NCBI RefSeq assembly: GCF_001039355.2
Contig: NW_019773628.1
Coordinates: forward strand, 10,516 to 53,059
DNA: 42,544 nt
Source: Lingula anatina
Taxonomy: Eukaryota; Brachiopoda; Lingulata; Lingulida; Lingulidae
Reading direction: 5' to 3'
Every line of letters begins with the position of its first letter. Position 1 is the first letter of the stretch. The notes under the pieces were generated by a model. That model worked only from the letters and a program-made list of their open reading frames with translations. It made no database searches and was not told the origin of the DNA. Below, one piece after another: positions 1 through 11,290 of this stretch. The position numbers and the translations under genes were made by a program.

Positions 1-470
1 TCTTGGTCGCAGCGCACGACGGAGAGAGACCGTAATACACAGTTCGGCTGCCGTGGCGAAGGCTACCTGTGCGCCGCACATACCGATCTGCGGTCGTAGT
101 GGCCTCCCCGCACGGAGGAGAGCCGTAGTGCAGAGGCCGGCTTCTGCAGGGAAGGCTACGTATGCGTCGGAGACACCGACCCGCAAACGGCGAGATGAGG
201 ACGCATTCGCGCGTAAAGCTCCGCCCGACTTTAACGGTAAAGGCAACGAACCTGGTCGCGGAAGACACTTATCGCAGATGAAGGCTACCTGCACGTGCGC
301 CATAGATACTGATCGGCTGTCGTCTCAGTTTCAGTGCACGGAAAGGAGCAACGGTAACACTAAGCTTCCATAGTAAAGGTTATCTGGCCGTGGCAGACGC
401 TAATCGTCGGCCGTCTCTCCCTCCGTCCACTCCCGGTCTGAGTGCCAGGATCGCTTTTGAAAAACGACAC
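1..470. repeat. GC-rich block of imperfect repeats
   Basis: A GC- and CpG-rich stretch, very unlike the AT-rich DNA that follows. The motif AAGGCTAC (last copy AAGGTTAT) recurs at about 59, 152, 281 and 376, giving spacings of 93, 129 and 95 bases, and each copy is followed by related GC-rich text. This looks like an eroded tandem repeat or satellite cut by the left edge. An open frame at 53-373 crosses it but has no recognisable domain, so I do not call a gene. Confidence 0.5.
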
Positions 471-802
471 TACTAATAACGATACTGTTTTGCGGACCTA
501 AACAACAGCACCGCTCTATCTATGGGCCATACACAGTGATCGGGTGAAGTTCGTGTATACCTTTGGTCGCAATTACCGACACTCACACAATCATACATTA
601 TGGTAACTCTAAATAGATCGTCGGGAGAAGATAACAGAAGGCCTAGCGACGAACAGACAACTTCCGGTCAAAATTGACAGAATTCCATGAAATTCGAACT
701 TTCGGAAGTTCTGAGCACCTCCATTTCATGAATTTCGGCCAGAACGATCTTTTCCCAAATTTAATTATTTTCTACTGTTCGAAATTCATGGCACATTACC
801 GT
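471..802. other. No recognisable feature
   Basis: A transition from the GC-rich block into AT-rich DNA. Short direct and inverted copies of a CATGAAATTC-like motif occur around 685-790, including a 16-base hairpin at about 699-714. I see no gene or named repeat. Confidence 0.5.
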
Positions 803-2930
803 AATGACACATTCTGCCAGTTTAATAATACTGAAATTTCTGAAATATTATTATCTAAATTACAGCAACTTATTAATTCTCGGTGGATGCACATATCGTT
901 CTTTCTTTTCTTCAAATGAACGCACACTATAACTTCCAAAGACTTCAATAAATGCATTTTACACGGTTGGAACATTTTCTTTCTTTCCAAAAGTAAACAT
1001 CATCAAAACAAATATTACGATTCAATTTAAAATAAATAATTGTTAACGGTGAAATGCCAAATTGCAGATTTGCCCTCACAAATTCAAAAAGAAAACCGGT
1101 CATCCTACATGAGCAATGTTGTTTATGTTACCACGGAAATAAACCACTACTACATGTACGTGTAGAAAAGTACTCTTCCTGAACACTACTTGGTGATAAT
1201 TTGACGACATCAATAAAGCAAGTCACTTTTTGCATTGGCAATATTCGTATTAAAAGAGAACTTGAAAAAAGTCGTTCTCATGTCCAAGACCTGACGTGTA
1301 CCCGCCCCTTAAACAAATGCATCAACCATTTAAACGACATGAGCGGAAAGAGTACTGTACAACAACTTGGTAACATAAACACACGTACAATAGTAACCCA
1401 GCAACATACAGGGCTGACGCTAAGAATAGGATTAGACGGCGTTCACAACCAGTTGATCCGCGGACTATTTAAGATCATTACACCTGACAATGGATTCCCC
1501 AACTCCCATGTGCACCGTCCCAGCAGTGGATAGCGATTAAAATCAGGCTTGCTTTCAAGTGGAACTTTTCAAATATTTCTACTAGTTTGTTTGTGAATCA
1601 ACTGGTTGTGAACGCTGCCTTAGTCCTTTTTCAAAACAGATGTTTCGTGAAAAATACTCCTTAAACCTAGGATCCAAAATAATTATTTTGGATCCTAGCT
1701 TAAACCCGACTTTTCATTTGATACACCTTCTGACGGAGAACATCACAACCCAAAGCAAACATTACACTTCATATTAAATGTTAACCCAGTAAATTTACTA
1801 GAAGACGAACTAAGTCATGCGACACGTAATCTTGACATGGATGCAGCCGCTGTGGAACACCAGTCTGACGTCTTTGATGGAGAACGTAATCAATCTTCTC
1901 GTCCACGGCCGAGTAGCTGAAATTAAACAAAAACACTTTTACAAAACAATGTCTATGGGTTTGTTTAATAAAACGATTTTTAATTTTACAGTAACCGATT
2001 TCGATGATAATATTCAACAAATCTCTTTTCAATTTCTAAACGATACGAATACATACTGAGCTGACAGGTGCTACATGTATATAACACGGGCATAACATAA
2101 TTTTGTCCATGTATGTAATCATGCACTTTTTAAACAGTAGTATTTCTATTCTTTTACACCGTGCATATACTCTAACGTGACAACATTCTGTGTCAGGGAG
2201 ACTAGAATAAGATACTGGCGCTCGGATTACGGATAAGTTCACAGAAGTGAAATTTTTTTGAATAAATCATTGGTCGGAAGGTATTAAAATCAAAATTTAC
2301 GAGATCCTTGAGAGGAGAAAAACATAATGACAACATGTACACATTGGCAGGTAGGGGTTTGCTGGTAGTGGATTTTGAATCTTTTACAAACAAATCGGGT
2401 CCTACAAATGTATTTACCTGCTAAAAATGTCTCACATTGTTTAAGTATAGGAAGACGCGTTCACAGCTGGAGCAAACCTCTCACCACCTGTTTACTGGCA
2501 AATGCATTCCATCTGAAAATAAAAACAGAAAATAAACTATTTAAACGTCAAGCTGAATTTGGACTTTTAAGGGAAAATATTGTTGACGTCAAGACAAAAT
2601 GTTGACATGATGCTTTATTTGTAAATTGCACCATTTTTTTGGTTAATATCATCAACGCCAAATAACCTCCATCATCTATACAGTACTTACAACAGATCGA
2701 TGCCAATTTCAGTCTAAGATTTCTGACCATTTCGTGGAAATTGTGGCAATGAGACACAAGTCTTTTTTCTCCATCTTCTACTGACCTTGGTCCTTTCTGA
2801 ACACCTCTCACCAAAATTCTCACCTGGATTACATAATAATATATACCAGACCACCTTCCGTACAGGAGCCTCGATTTCAACTTTAGCCTTTGTTATATGA
2901 TATAGAGCAACCGGCCCCGTCCCATGAGAA
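803..2930. repeat. Dispersed repeat, copy A
   Basis: The segments 803-1195 and 1745-2930 are clearly similar, in the same order and orientation, to 29685-30095 and 30121-31313. Shared landmarks are the ATGCATTTTACACGGTTGG stretch, the GATGCAGCCGCTGTGGAACAC stretch and the ATCATCAACGCCAAATAACC stretch. Copy A has about 545 extra bases (1200-1744) that copy B lacks. Short minus-strand peptides are similar in both copies (for example YVLHQRRQT followed by VPQRLHPCQDY), but neither copy keeps a long frame. I do not recognise the family; an old transposable element is the likeliest explanation. Confidence 0.75.
1660..1705. mobile_element. Micro-palindrome insertion 1 (32 bp, 7-bp TSD)
   Basis: A perfect 32-base palindrome occupies 1667-1698 (arm CTAGGATCCAAAATAA). 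It is flanked on both sides by CTTAAAC (1660-1666 and 1699-1705). The exact flanking duplication suggests insertion rather than chance. It lies in the part of copy A that copy B lacks. Confidence 0.7.
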
Positions 2931-4386
2931 AAGAAAATTACCCCACCCCTAACCCCTAACGCACAATCACAAATGAAGATATTCAGTAATGAAATACAAC
3001 GTCATGAGCTGTATCCATTTACCCGAATAGATCTGAGTAGAACAGAAATAAAGGAAATTATAAGTTGAGGAAGGCATGAATTACACATCTGCTATATCTG
3101 CCCAAGAAGTTATAATTATAACTTCTTGATCTGCCACTGCACAGGACATGTAGAGGATTTCTATGGTTTGTGTAATTTTTTGTATCTGTATCATTTTAGT
3201 CATCCGTACAATAGAGCGTTGTGTTTCTTTCTTTTTTGATAATAGCTAGTGGCCTGAAAAAAAAAAAAAAAAAAAAAGGTGACCAGCACAGCTAGTTGAA
3301 GGGGCTTCATGTCAGATCTTTTATATATTCTTTACCAGTACTTACTCCACTGAAAATGGCTATTGTAAATTATATTTGCCATTTTAAAAATGAGTTACCA
3401 TTGAGAAAGGAAAATGCCGTAGAAAATTGTTACTAAAGTCAGATGAAGATACAACTTTTGATTTCCAGTTAATGTGAACAGTGATTTTGGTCACTAATGT
3501 AAACATGGAAATGATAATTTTTTCCAATAAAATGCAATAAAGTACTGTAAAAGACTAGAAATTGTATTGTTGTAATAAAAAATGCAGACACCTTACAAAG
3601 GGCAACAGATGGGAATGAATTTTGATGATACTGTATGAAATAAAAAATCTGATGAAGAAATGTTAGGATAGGACTTTTTGAATGAATGTTTCAGTTAAAG
3701 TTGACACAACATAATAAGGAAAAAAGCATAGAATTTGTCTGTTTATTAAATTGTTTAACCAACTGGTTTTATCCAGGATTTTAATAGCATTTTTTTAAAT
3801 GAAAAATTAGTTTTTATCAAATTCAAAATATTTTAAGCCTAAACAAGCATTATTTGCCATGATTATCCATTTAACTTTGTCTTCTTTTACAAACTCGTAT
3901 TCAATATTTAAAAACTTGAACATGAGGGTCAGTAAAAAAAGAAAATTCAGAAAATACTCAATATAGATTTTATTACCACAGATCAATGAAGTTATTTTAA
4001 AAATGTCTATTTAAAAGTGAATGAGATCATTAATGGCAGTATTTATTAAAAAAAAGATACTTTATGAGATTCTGGTCACATTTTTTGCACTGTACCAATG
4101 TATTAAATACTAAGGCAATGTATCTGTCTATATAAAAACACTTATGATCCATAAGAAATTTAAAAGGACAAAGTTCAACACAAAATATTTTAATGATTTA
4201 TAATTTTTTTCATTAAATCATAAACATATAGTTCTGCAACAGGGGTATGAGGCCTCCATGAGTCTGTTTAATAAAGTCCTTGCACTATTTCTGGAATTTC
4301 ATCACTTAGTAAAAGGTTCCACTGGCACCAGAGCACTGAGTTTTTAAAAACTTAACAAGTTGTGTCTTCTCCTGCCTGTGAGCATC
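2931..4386. other. AT-rich 3' flank of the polycystin-like gene
   Basis: No coding sequence is recognised here. It contains a 21-base poly(A) run at 3257-3277 and micro-palindrome 2 at 3096-3135. On the minus strand an ATTAAA hexamer at 4267-4272, about 115 bases past the stop codon of the polycystin-like gene, is a reasonable polyadenylation signal. I searched this stretch for minus-strand exons of a polycystin channel region and saw none. Confidence 0.5.
3096..3135. mobile_element. Micro-palindrome insertion 2 (26 bp, 7-bp TSD)
   Basis: A perfect 26-base palindrome at 3103-3128, with arms CAAGAAGTTATAA and TTATAACTTCTTG, lies between exact 7-base repeats ATCTGCC (3096-3102 and 3129-3135). 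It belongs to the CAAGRAG...CTYCTTG group. Confidence 0.75.
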
Positions 4387-6020
4387 CTATCCAGTCTCAT
4401 TTCCTGAGAAAAGTAGGCAGTAACCATACACACAAACTCCCTTCAGTGTCTGGAACACAAACAAGTCCTCCACCAGTGCCACTCCTACCAGAGCAGCCCA
4501 GTTGTACACAGCGCTATCACTCAGTTCTCTGCCATACACAATGGTGAGAAATACTGCCATAGCCATGGAGACGACCAGCAAAATGAATGCTGGATAGATC
4601 AAAAAGCGGGGCAACTTTCCGCCACGGTTTCTGTTGACCATCACCATCTCCAGTGACTTCAGCTCAGTGTATGGCACCTCATCTGATGGTTCTGGAACAG
4701 ATTGTGCGGAAATGAATTATTGCAAAAAGTATGTGTAAGTTTTACTACAAATTGAAGCAGGGTAATATTACCCCTGCTTAAGACCATAACCTCTGTTTTA
4801 ATTTTAATAAAGGCAAGGAAACTTATGTTGAAATCAATGTTCTAAGTATCTTCAAAATGTAAGCTGATGGGTTACATGTACAGTGTGTACATGAAAATGC
4901 ATTATCCTTTTTTTATATATTCATTCTTTTTCAAAATAATTAACTGAAATGTCAGACATTAATGCATCAAACAAGGAAAATGTAAAGGGAAATGTAAAAA
5001 TTATTTGTTTGAGACATATTTTTCTGCTGTTGAGCAAAAATTAAGAATCTAAAAATCAAAAGGATGTTACATCTGTTCTACACCATCAAAAAGGATTAAA
5101 AAAACATCATCAGATAGACATTTCTACAGCATTATATAACAGCAAACTATTTTATATATATACATGATTACCTGAAATAAGAAAACTTGGGTTGAAGTGA
5201 GCTTGAGTTGAAGTGGAACTCTTCCCAGCATGGGATTTTGGGTTCTCTGCCTGCATTTCCTTATGCATCTTTGAGTTTAGCCTAGCGTTTTTAGGGGGAG
5301 GAGCATATGTGAAGAACTCAGAAGGAATGTAGTTGTTATTTTCCCCAGAGACTTCTGGCATCTGGAGTATGATGCTACTAGTGGACAGTGCACTGGAGCT
5401 GGGAGTGCTGTTGTAGCTGGGTGTTTTCTGAAATATTGAAAATCATCCAATAATATTGATTCTGCTGACTGGTAAATATAGGCAAAATATTCCACAGACC
5501 GAGACATTTATTATGGTAGTGGTTTGATGTTGCACAATAATACCTCAATATTAGTATAATGTCTTTTTATGTTCTTAGAATATGTATATGTGCTTATAAG
5601 TCAAGCCAAATATATTGTCCAACATTACAGAAATGATACAAGTGTCTGTTTTTAATTATAAGAAGGCAATACAAGTATGTCTCAAAGGCAATCCATGATA
5701 TCTGTACAGGCACATACATGCATGCACAACCTAAAAATAGAAAAAAAGTAATAAATACCCCTTTCTTGTTGTCCACATCTCCCATGGCAACCATATCTTC
5801 CTTGACAACCAAACTTTCCTTGGCAACCATTTCTTCCATCTGTGCCATAGCCTGGTGTTCAACAGTTGCATGTTCTAAATCATAGCCCTTCTCAAAGTCA
5901 TAAGCCACCTGTTTCATCATGGTCTCCACACTTCCATGCACAACTTGTTGGAACCCATCACTGATTGTGCAACTGCAAAAAAAAATAATAATAAACAAAC
6001 AAACAAACAAACAAACAAAA

Positions 6021-6059
<39 letters not shown>

Positions 6060-6073
6060 ACAAACAAACAAAA

Positions 6074-6120
<47 letters not shown>

Positions 6121-6142
6121 ATACATAAACAAACAAACAAAA

Positions 6143-6173
<31 letters not shown>

Positions 6174-9100
6174 AAATTGTAAAGAATTAGTATTACTGGT
6201 AGAATAACACTCTAACTATAATTAGTAACTCCATTTACACACTCAGAACATGTGTCCCATTAGCAAGAAAATGTGAAATCATTTCAAAACTATGAATATT
6301 TAACACAAATGAAATAGTCTATGAAATGAAACGTGTTCAGCCCCATACAAGTCATCAGAATCAGTCATTGCTATGAGCAAGATCTGTGGTCAACTCCCAA
6401 AGCTAAAGACAAATTTATCTTTATTCCAACATAACTGTGAAATGAGGAGTCTTAAAATGAACACAAAAAATAAACTGCTTTCTTACATGTCATCATACTG
6501 GGGCTCATCTTCCAGGCTCTGCAGCACAGTGTCACCAGTGTCTTCTCTGTCATAACACCTGATATTGTACATTGCTACATCATATATGCTATTCACAAGG
6601 AATGTTCCTATATTGACAAGGAGGCTGGAGAGGAAGATACCTCTATCAAGCTGAATGACACCAACAGCACTGAGAAGGGTACTGATAAGCAGCATGTTAG
6701 CAAACATGTAGTTCAAGGTGCTGTTAAACCACAGTAGGACAGGGGCTAACTTCAAGTTAGAACAGCGTGTCCATCCATGACAGGACCACATATACAGAAG
6801 GCAATATTGCAGTCCAAACCTGAAAAATATTAAATTTATATGAAATATCAAAGTACAGAGTCTGACATTATACATGAAAATTACTAAATGCACATTCCAT
6901 GTTGAAGGAAAACTGTATACTACATTAAGAAATCAGAATATATATCATTATTATTATCATCATCTTTCATATTTTATTTGTTGATAACTTGTACAAGCAG
7001 TCATTTCAAAGTACTTCATATGCTTATTTATCAATTGTTAGAAAGTCTCCAACTTACCTGTAGTTCTTACAAGACTCCAAAGTGGTGTATCCCACTGTGA
7101 GGCATCCATTGCTGCTGAAGTGGGATTCACAGCCAGATACTGTATCATATACTGTTATGTCCAGCACATTCCTTCAATGAAAGAAAAAAAATCACTCAAA
7201 TTTCTTTATACAACACATATTTAACAATCAACATTTCAAATAAATTTGGGCTTCTATCTATCTAAACTGATAAGGTAGCTAACAGTTTTATTATTATTAT
7301 TTTTTAAAACATAAAAGTTTGTTAAATTGGCATTAAACTCCATCTGGATATATAAAATATCTACAGTACTATAAATAACATAACAATATGTATATAACTT
7401 TAACTACAGATGCATCCAAGGTATTCATAATACAAAACTTATTTCAGAACAATGACAAAAATAACCTCTTTTGATTTGCAGAACTTTCTTTATACAGGTC
7501 CTATATAGTGTAACAATGTTTGTGATGTTGCACTTTGTTTTTTGAATTACCATTGAGCTCCTGGTCCTCCAATGATGTTCACCACAACCTTCTTCAGTTT
7601 TCCCAGGGACTCTGAGTTTAATAATTATATATATATATATATATAAAGATTCACTATAATATTAGTATGTTGTTTGAGAGTACGACATTCATCAAATATA
7701 ACTGAGTTTTAGTTTAATTCTAAAAATAAATTTAGTTAATATAACAATACCATTAGCACAAATCAAATCAACAAGAATTCTTACACTAGCTCTATCTAAA
7801 CACACTCTGCACTTAACTTTATGATAAAAAGTCAACATAACTAAGTTAACATGATACTTTAAGTACTAGTAATGTTATATAATATAGCCACTGACAGAGA
7901 TGTGACCTGATGTTCCAGTTATACTTTAAGTACTAGTAATGATATATAATATAGCCACTGACAGAGATGTGACCTGATGTTCCAGTTATACTTTAAGTAC
8001 TAGCAATGATATACAATAAAGCCACTGACAGAGATGAACAGCAAACTGTGACCTGATGTTCCAGTTAAGACTGTACATGCTGAATTGATTGTAATAAATA
8101 AATAGTAATTAACTGCTAATAATACTGTTGAATCAATATTTGCAGGAAATGAAATTTATATGTGCTCCACAAATATTCAAGATACTTACCTTTTGTATAC
8201 AAAAGAAACCAGTTCTTCTGTCCTACTCCAAGGAAATTATGCTTCCTCCCATATTCATACAGATTATATTCAGGAGATACCCCTGGTCTCCTATCAACTG
8301 CAATCTGACTTTGGGTGTCTTTACTGATATTTAAAACAACATATTTCTATAGTTTGGACTAAATACAGTCAAACAACAACTTCAATAATTATATACAACT
8401 GTATTAGACTCTTCATTGGCCTGTATCTCTTTTTCTATTTTTGGTCATTTTAATATTAAAACATATTATCATCATCATCATCATCATCATCATCAATATT
8501 ATTATTATTATTATTATTATCTTTAGACACTTATTATTATTATCATTATCTTTAGACACTTATTATTATTATTATTATTATTATTATCTTTAGACTCTTA
8601 GATTTCACACAATAATAGCTGGTTTAAGCTGTTCAACAAGGATCAGAATCAATAACTTGGAAGCTCTTAGCATCACTCTTACCTTTTCAGCCCATTTTGA
8701 ACTGCTACCATGTATCTATAGTGATGTTTACCAGAATATTTGGGAACAACTATGACACCACTCTGCTTTCTCTGAAATAATAATGACCATTATAATTATA
8801 AGGCAAAAGAAAAGAAAGGAAAGGAAAAGAAAACATTGTCAATATAAAACAATGATGTTATGAAATTGATTACAGTGGAAACAAAGTAATTTCCAGTTCT
8901 TTACCACAATTACCTATTTTATATTTTAAACAGTTATTCTAACACAGAGATTTGTAAGAGAGAATTGTTTTTATACTTTCATGCAGACTAAATTTAAAAT
9001 GCAAGTGCAACACAAAATTTTGTTTTAGACCCCATTCCCAGAGACTAGATTGATCCAAACTAGATCGACCTAACTCCCTGGGGGTTCACGCTAAAAACAG

Positions 9101-9361
9101 CTGTCAGCAGAGCGGGCACGAAAGTTAATTACCCCCTTACAGCTTGTAGTAGGCGGGGCAGACATAAATTTAAGCCGGATTATCTGACAGTAATCTAGTG
9201 AGACTCCCCACAGGGATAGATCGATCTAAAATCTATGGGAATACGCCCTTAGTACCTTCTTCCATTTGAGCCAAATAACATAGCTCATGCTAAGAAGCAT
9301 AAGTCCTCCAAAAGAATAGATAAATGTGTATATAAGTTTGGAGGCATTTTCAAGGCAAAAG
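4387..9361 (-). CDS. Polycystin-1-like membrane protein with PLAT domain (nine exons)
   Basis: Exons on the minus strand: 9361-9256, 8771-8683, 8323-8190, 7611-7551, 7171-7058, 6819-6487, 5972-5759, 5427-5172 and 4691-4387 (TAG stop). All borders are GT/AG and all phases join, giving 536 codons after a split first codon. Residues 9-31 are a membrane segment, 53-157 a PLAT domain (YRYMVAVQNG start, W130, ITVYD), 192-221 and 229-251 are membrane segments, 252-460 is a long polar loop, and 465-488 and 500-520 are membrane segments ending in the family-like EDLFVFQTLKG. This order (membrane segment, PLAT, membrane segments) is that of the polycystin-1/PKDREJ/PKD1L family, surface proteins tied to Ca2+ signalling and, in echinoderm sperm, egg-jelly reception. 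The loop carries a 6-residue repeat (MVAKES, LVVKED, MVAMGD). The protein stops before the channel segments, and no GPS or REJ region was found. Confidence 0.85.
5977..6175. repeat. AAAT/AAAC compound microsatellite
   Basis: About 200 bases of mixed AAAT and AAAC units in the intron between two polycystin-like exons. On the coding (minus) strand it becomes a T-rich run that leads straight into the TTTTTTTTTGCAG acceptor at 5973, so it supplies the pyrimidine tract of that splice site. Several long minus-strand open frames reading FIYLFIYL are products of this repeat. Confidence 0.95.
7626..7645. repeat. TA microsatellite
   Basis: A short (TA)n run about 15 bases beyond the acceptor of the 7551-7611 exon, inside the intron. 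Confidence 0.9.
7854..8066. repeat. Tandem repeat, three units of about 67 bp
   Basis: Units at 7854-7920 (67 bp), 7921-7987 (67 bp) and 7988-8066 (79 bp). Each begins ATACTTTAAGTACTAG and ends CTGATGTTCCAGTT. The third unit has 12 extra bases before GTGACCTG. The array lies in an intron of the polycystin-like gene. Confidence 0.95.
8468..8592. repeat. TCA/TTA compound microsatellite
   Basis: An (ATC)n run passes into (TTA)n tracts, broken twice by copies of CTTTAGACACTTATTATTAT. Intronic in the polycystin-like gene. Confidence 0.9.
9025..9251. mobile_element. Harbinger-type MITE at an exon border
   Basis: A 221-bp element (9028-9248) with terminal inverted repeats: GACCCCATTCCCA on the left against the complement of TGGGAATACGCCC on the right, with TAGATTGATC/GATCGATCTA further in. 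It is flanked by TTA on both sides (9025-9027, 9249-9251), the target duplication typical of PIF/Harbinger elements. The right duplication starts 4 nt inside the intron that follows the 9256-9361 exon. Confidence 0.7.
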
Positions 9362-10040
9362 CTAGCAAAGAAAAGAAAGGATGGAGCTTTAAAAAATGGA
9401 AAGCAAGGAAGTAACCAAGGGCAAGGAGAAGTAATAGGAAGCATGGTTATTTTAAATGAATGTAAAAAATAAAGAAATTAGGGTCTAATAAAAATTAGGC
9501 TCAAACAAAACAAAACAAAAAGTAGGTTGCTAAATATCAAAACACATGAAACATTAATTGACAACCTTAGTTTTAAAAATCATCAAAATTTGTGCTTAAA
9601 ATGAATTGTGAAAAAACATTGGTTGCCCACGAGTTGTTTCAAATGTATATCGCTTGCTTTGTGAACATAAAAGGTGCAAAAGAGTTACATCTAATTTGAT
9701 GATATACTTAGGCCCCTATATATATAGGCCTACCTTCATCAAGGAGTTACTCCTTGCCTCCATGGAGAGGTTGCATGAGTAGTAACATCAACAGAATTTT
9801 GATCTTCAAGTTCTTCAAACTGGCAATTTTTTTATATGTTCTCCCTGTATCAAATAATATGGTGTATGACAAACACGCAAATTAAAACAGAAGTCGAGAC
9901 TCAGCGAATAAACGAGAAATATTTTTTAAAAAATTGGACGTATTTGATTTCCGCCCAAATCTCACAAAACACAATCAGCTCACGTGACCATTGTGCTGGG
10001 ATGTGCGGTTGTGATGTTTAAAACAGCCAAATAGATAAAA
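9362..10040. other. Putative large intron or 5' flank of the polycystin-like gene
   Basis: No coding exon was recognised. The stretch contains a near-palindrome at about 9709-9732 (TAGGCCCC...GGCCTA) and micro-palindrome 3. A minus-strand donor-like site at 9733 (GATGAAG followed by GTAGG) exists, but its open frame does not fit the phase of the 9361 acceptor. Confidence 0.4.
9733..9763. mobile_element. Micro-palindrome insertion 3 (17 bp, 7-bp TSD)
   Basis: CAAGGAGTTACTCCTTG at 9740-9756 is a palindrome around one central T. Its flanks are CCTTCAT (9733-9739) and CCTCCAT (9757-9763), identical at six of seven positions, as expected for an ageing target duplication. Confidence 0.55.
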
Positions 10041-10044
10041 ATAA

Positions 10045-10300
10045 TAATAATAACTAGAAAAGCACTCCGAGAGCGCTGACCGCCGGCCGTCAAGGCAGCG
10101 ATTCTTGATTATTATTGATTATTGATTGAATATTGGTCCGGATCACCACCAAAAACTTATCACTTCTAAGTTAACCCATTTTCCACCTACCCTGAAAATT
10201 TCATCAAAATCGGTCTATAACTTTTTGAGTTATGTTGATGACAAACAAACAGACAGACAGACAGGGGTGAAAACATAACCTCATTGGCGGAGGTAATAAT
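10045..10300 (+). repeat. Interspersed repeat with GACAAACAAACAGACAGACAG tail
   Basis: The text from AGCACTCCGAGAGCGCTGACC through TCATCAAAATCGGTCTATAAC, an ACAAACAAACAGACAGACAG tract, and finally CATTGGCGGAGGTAAT is of a kind found repeatedly in marine invertebrate genomes, usually as the 3' end of a non-LTR element or a SINE built on one. No coding part remains. I cannot assign the family. Confidence 0.6.
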
Positions 10301-10395
10301 AGTAATAAATAATATTCACCTTGAAGCTAAGGCTCACTACACAACCTGATTGGGGGTTTAATAACTTCAGTATGGTTTATATTATTTTTCGTATT

Positions 10396-10555
10396 CAGGG
10401 CCGGATCTAGGATTATTTGAAGGGGAGTGGGGGGGGGGGGGGGGGGGTCCAGAACGACGGGCTTCAGATGCGAAGCCGACCATCGCCCCCTTGGTGTGGG
10501 GTTCGGGGCCTGCTCAAAGGTCAGCCCCATGACCCACCCCCTAAATTTGCCACTG
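10396..10555. mobile_element. Small DNA element, CAGGG/CACTG ends, with a G19 run
   Basis: The left end CAGGGCCGGATCTAG matches the complement of the right end CTAAATTTGCCACTG at about 10 of 15 positions. The interior (GGGCTTCAGATGCGAAGCCGACC then CCTTGGTGTGGGGTT) is shared with 34334-34607, so both belong to one family. A run of 19 G occupies 10429-10447. No clear target duplication is seen. Confidence 0.55.
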
Positions 10556-10559
10556 GAAC

Positions 10560-11290
10560 GAAAGTCACCTGTACAAAGTAATATGGAAAGGACTACGGTT
10601 CCTAGCGGACTATATATATATACATTCGTGACACACCGGCATATATCTATCAACGGTGCAAACTGAGATGCATGGTTTGAATAAAATTGTTCTGTTATAT
10701 GAAGTCATTTACGATGTGGCGTGATAAATTACCAAATCATCACTGTACTAATTTAAAAGCATTCATTTATGCAAATAAATGTAAGACATGAATCTCAGCA
10801 AAATTATTATAACTTAAATACACATCTGAATCAGGCAGATGTGCACACACACGCGCGTGTGCGCACTGGCACATGCACACTAGGGGCCTATATTGCACAA
10901 GCACAGAGCACAATTTAGCCTTTGACACAAGAGCTCCGAGAAGTGGAGTAGTCAACGTAATTGTCAACGTAGTCGACGCAGATGTGTCAACCTCAAATAC
11001 TAAAATTTCTACTGAGTAACAAATATGTAAAATTCAACATTTCGTAGCTGTCAGTCACGAGCAGGTACCTCTGTCTAAACGGCCTTGACCTTTTATCACA
11101 TTATTTAAGTCTATGCCAATGTAACTGTGCATATATTTAATTTTATTTCTTTAACATGATTTTCTGTCCCAAAAGATGTCCTTAATAAATAAATAATCAC
11201 ACTAAAATGACTTTATTTTATAATTTTATATGAGTGTGGTTTGTGTGTCTGCATTGAAGTCGGTAACAGTTCAGACAATTCCTTTTTGAA
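10560..11290. other. No recognisable feature
   Basis: AT-rich DNA with a short alternating CA/CG tract near 10840-10870. The open frames here have no recognisable domain. Confidence 0.5.

Noticed and set aside
53-373. 106-codon plus-strand frame as a gene
   Set aside because: It crosses the GC-rich repeat block, where stop codons are rare by composition, and has no domain.
4754-4779. Palindrome AAGCAGGGTAAT/ATTACCCCTGCTT as a further micro-insertion
   Set aside because: No 7-bp direct repeat flanks it (left AAATTG, right AAGACC).
5594-6136. Long minus-strand frames rich in FIYLFIYL
   Set aside because: They read the AAAT/AAAC microsatellite. Only the part downstream of the acceptor at 5973 is coding.
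9709-9732. Near-palindrome TAGGCCCC...GGCCTA as a micro-insertion
   Set aside because: No flanking direct repeat; it may be a chance TA-rich palindrome beside insertion 3.
9733-9800. Upstream exon of the polycystin-like gene with donor at 9733
   Set aside because: In the phase needed to join the 9361 acceptor the frame contains TGA stops.
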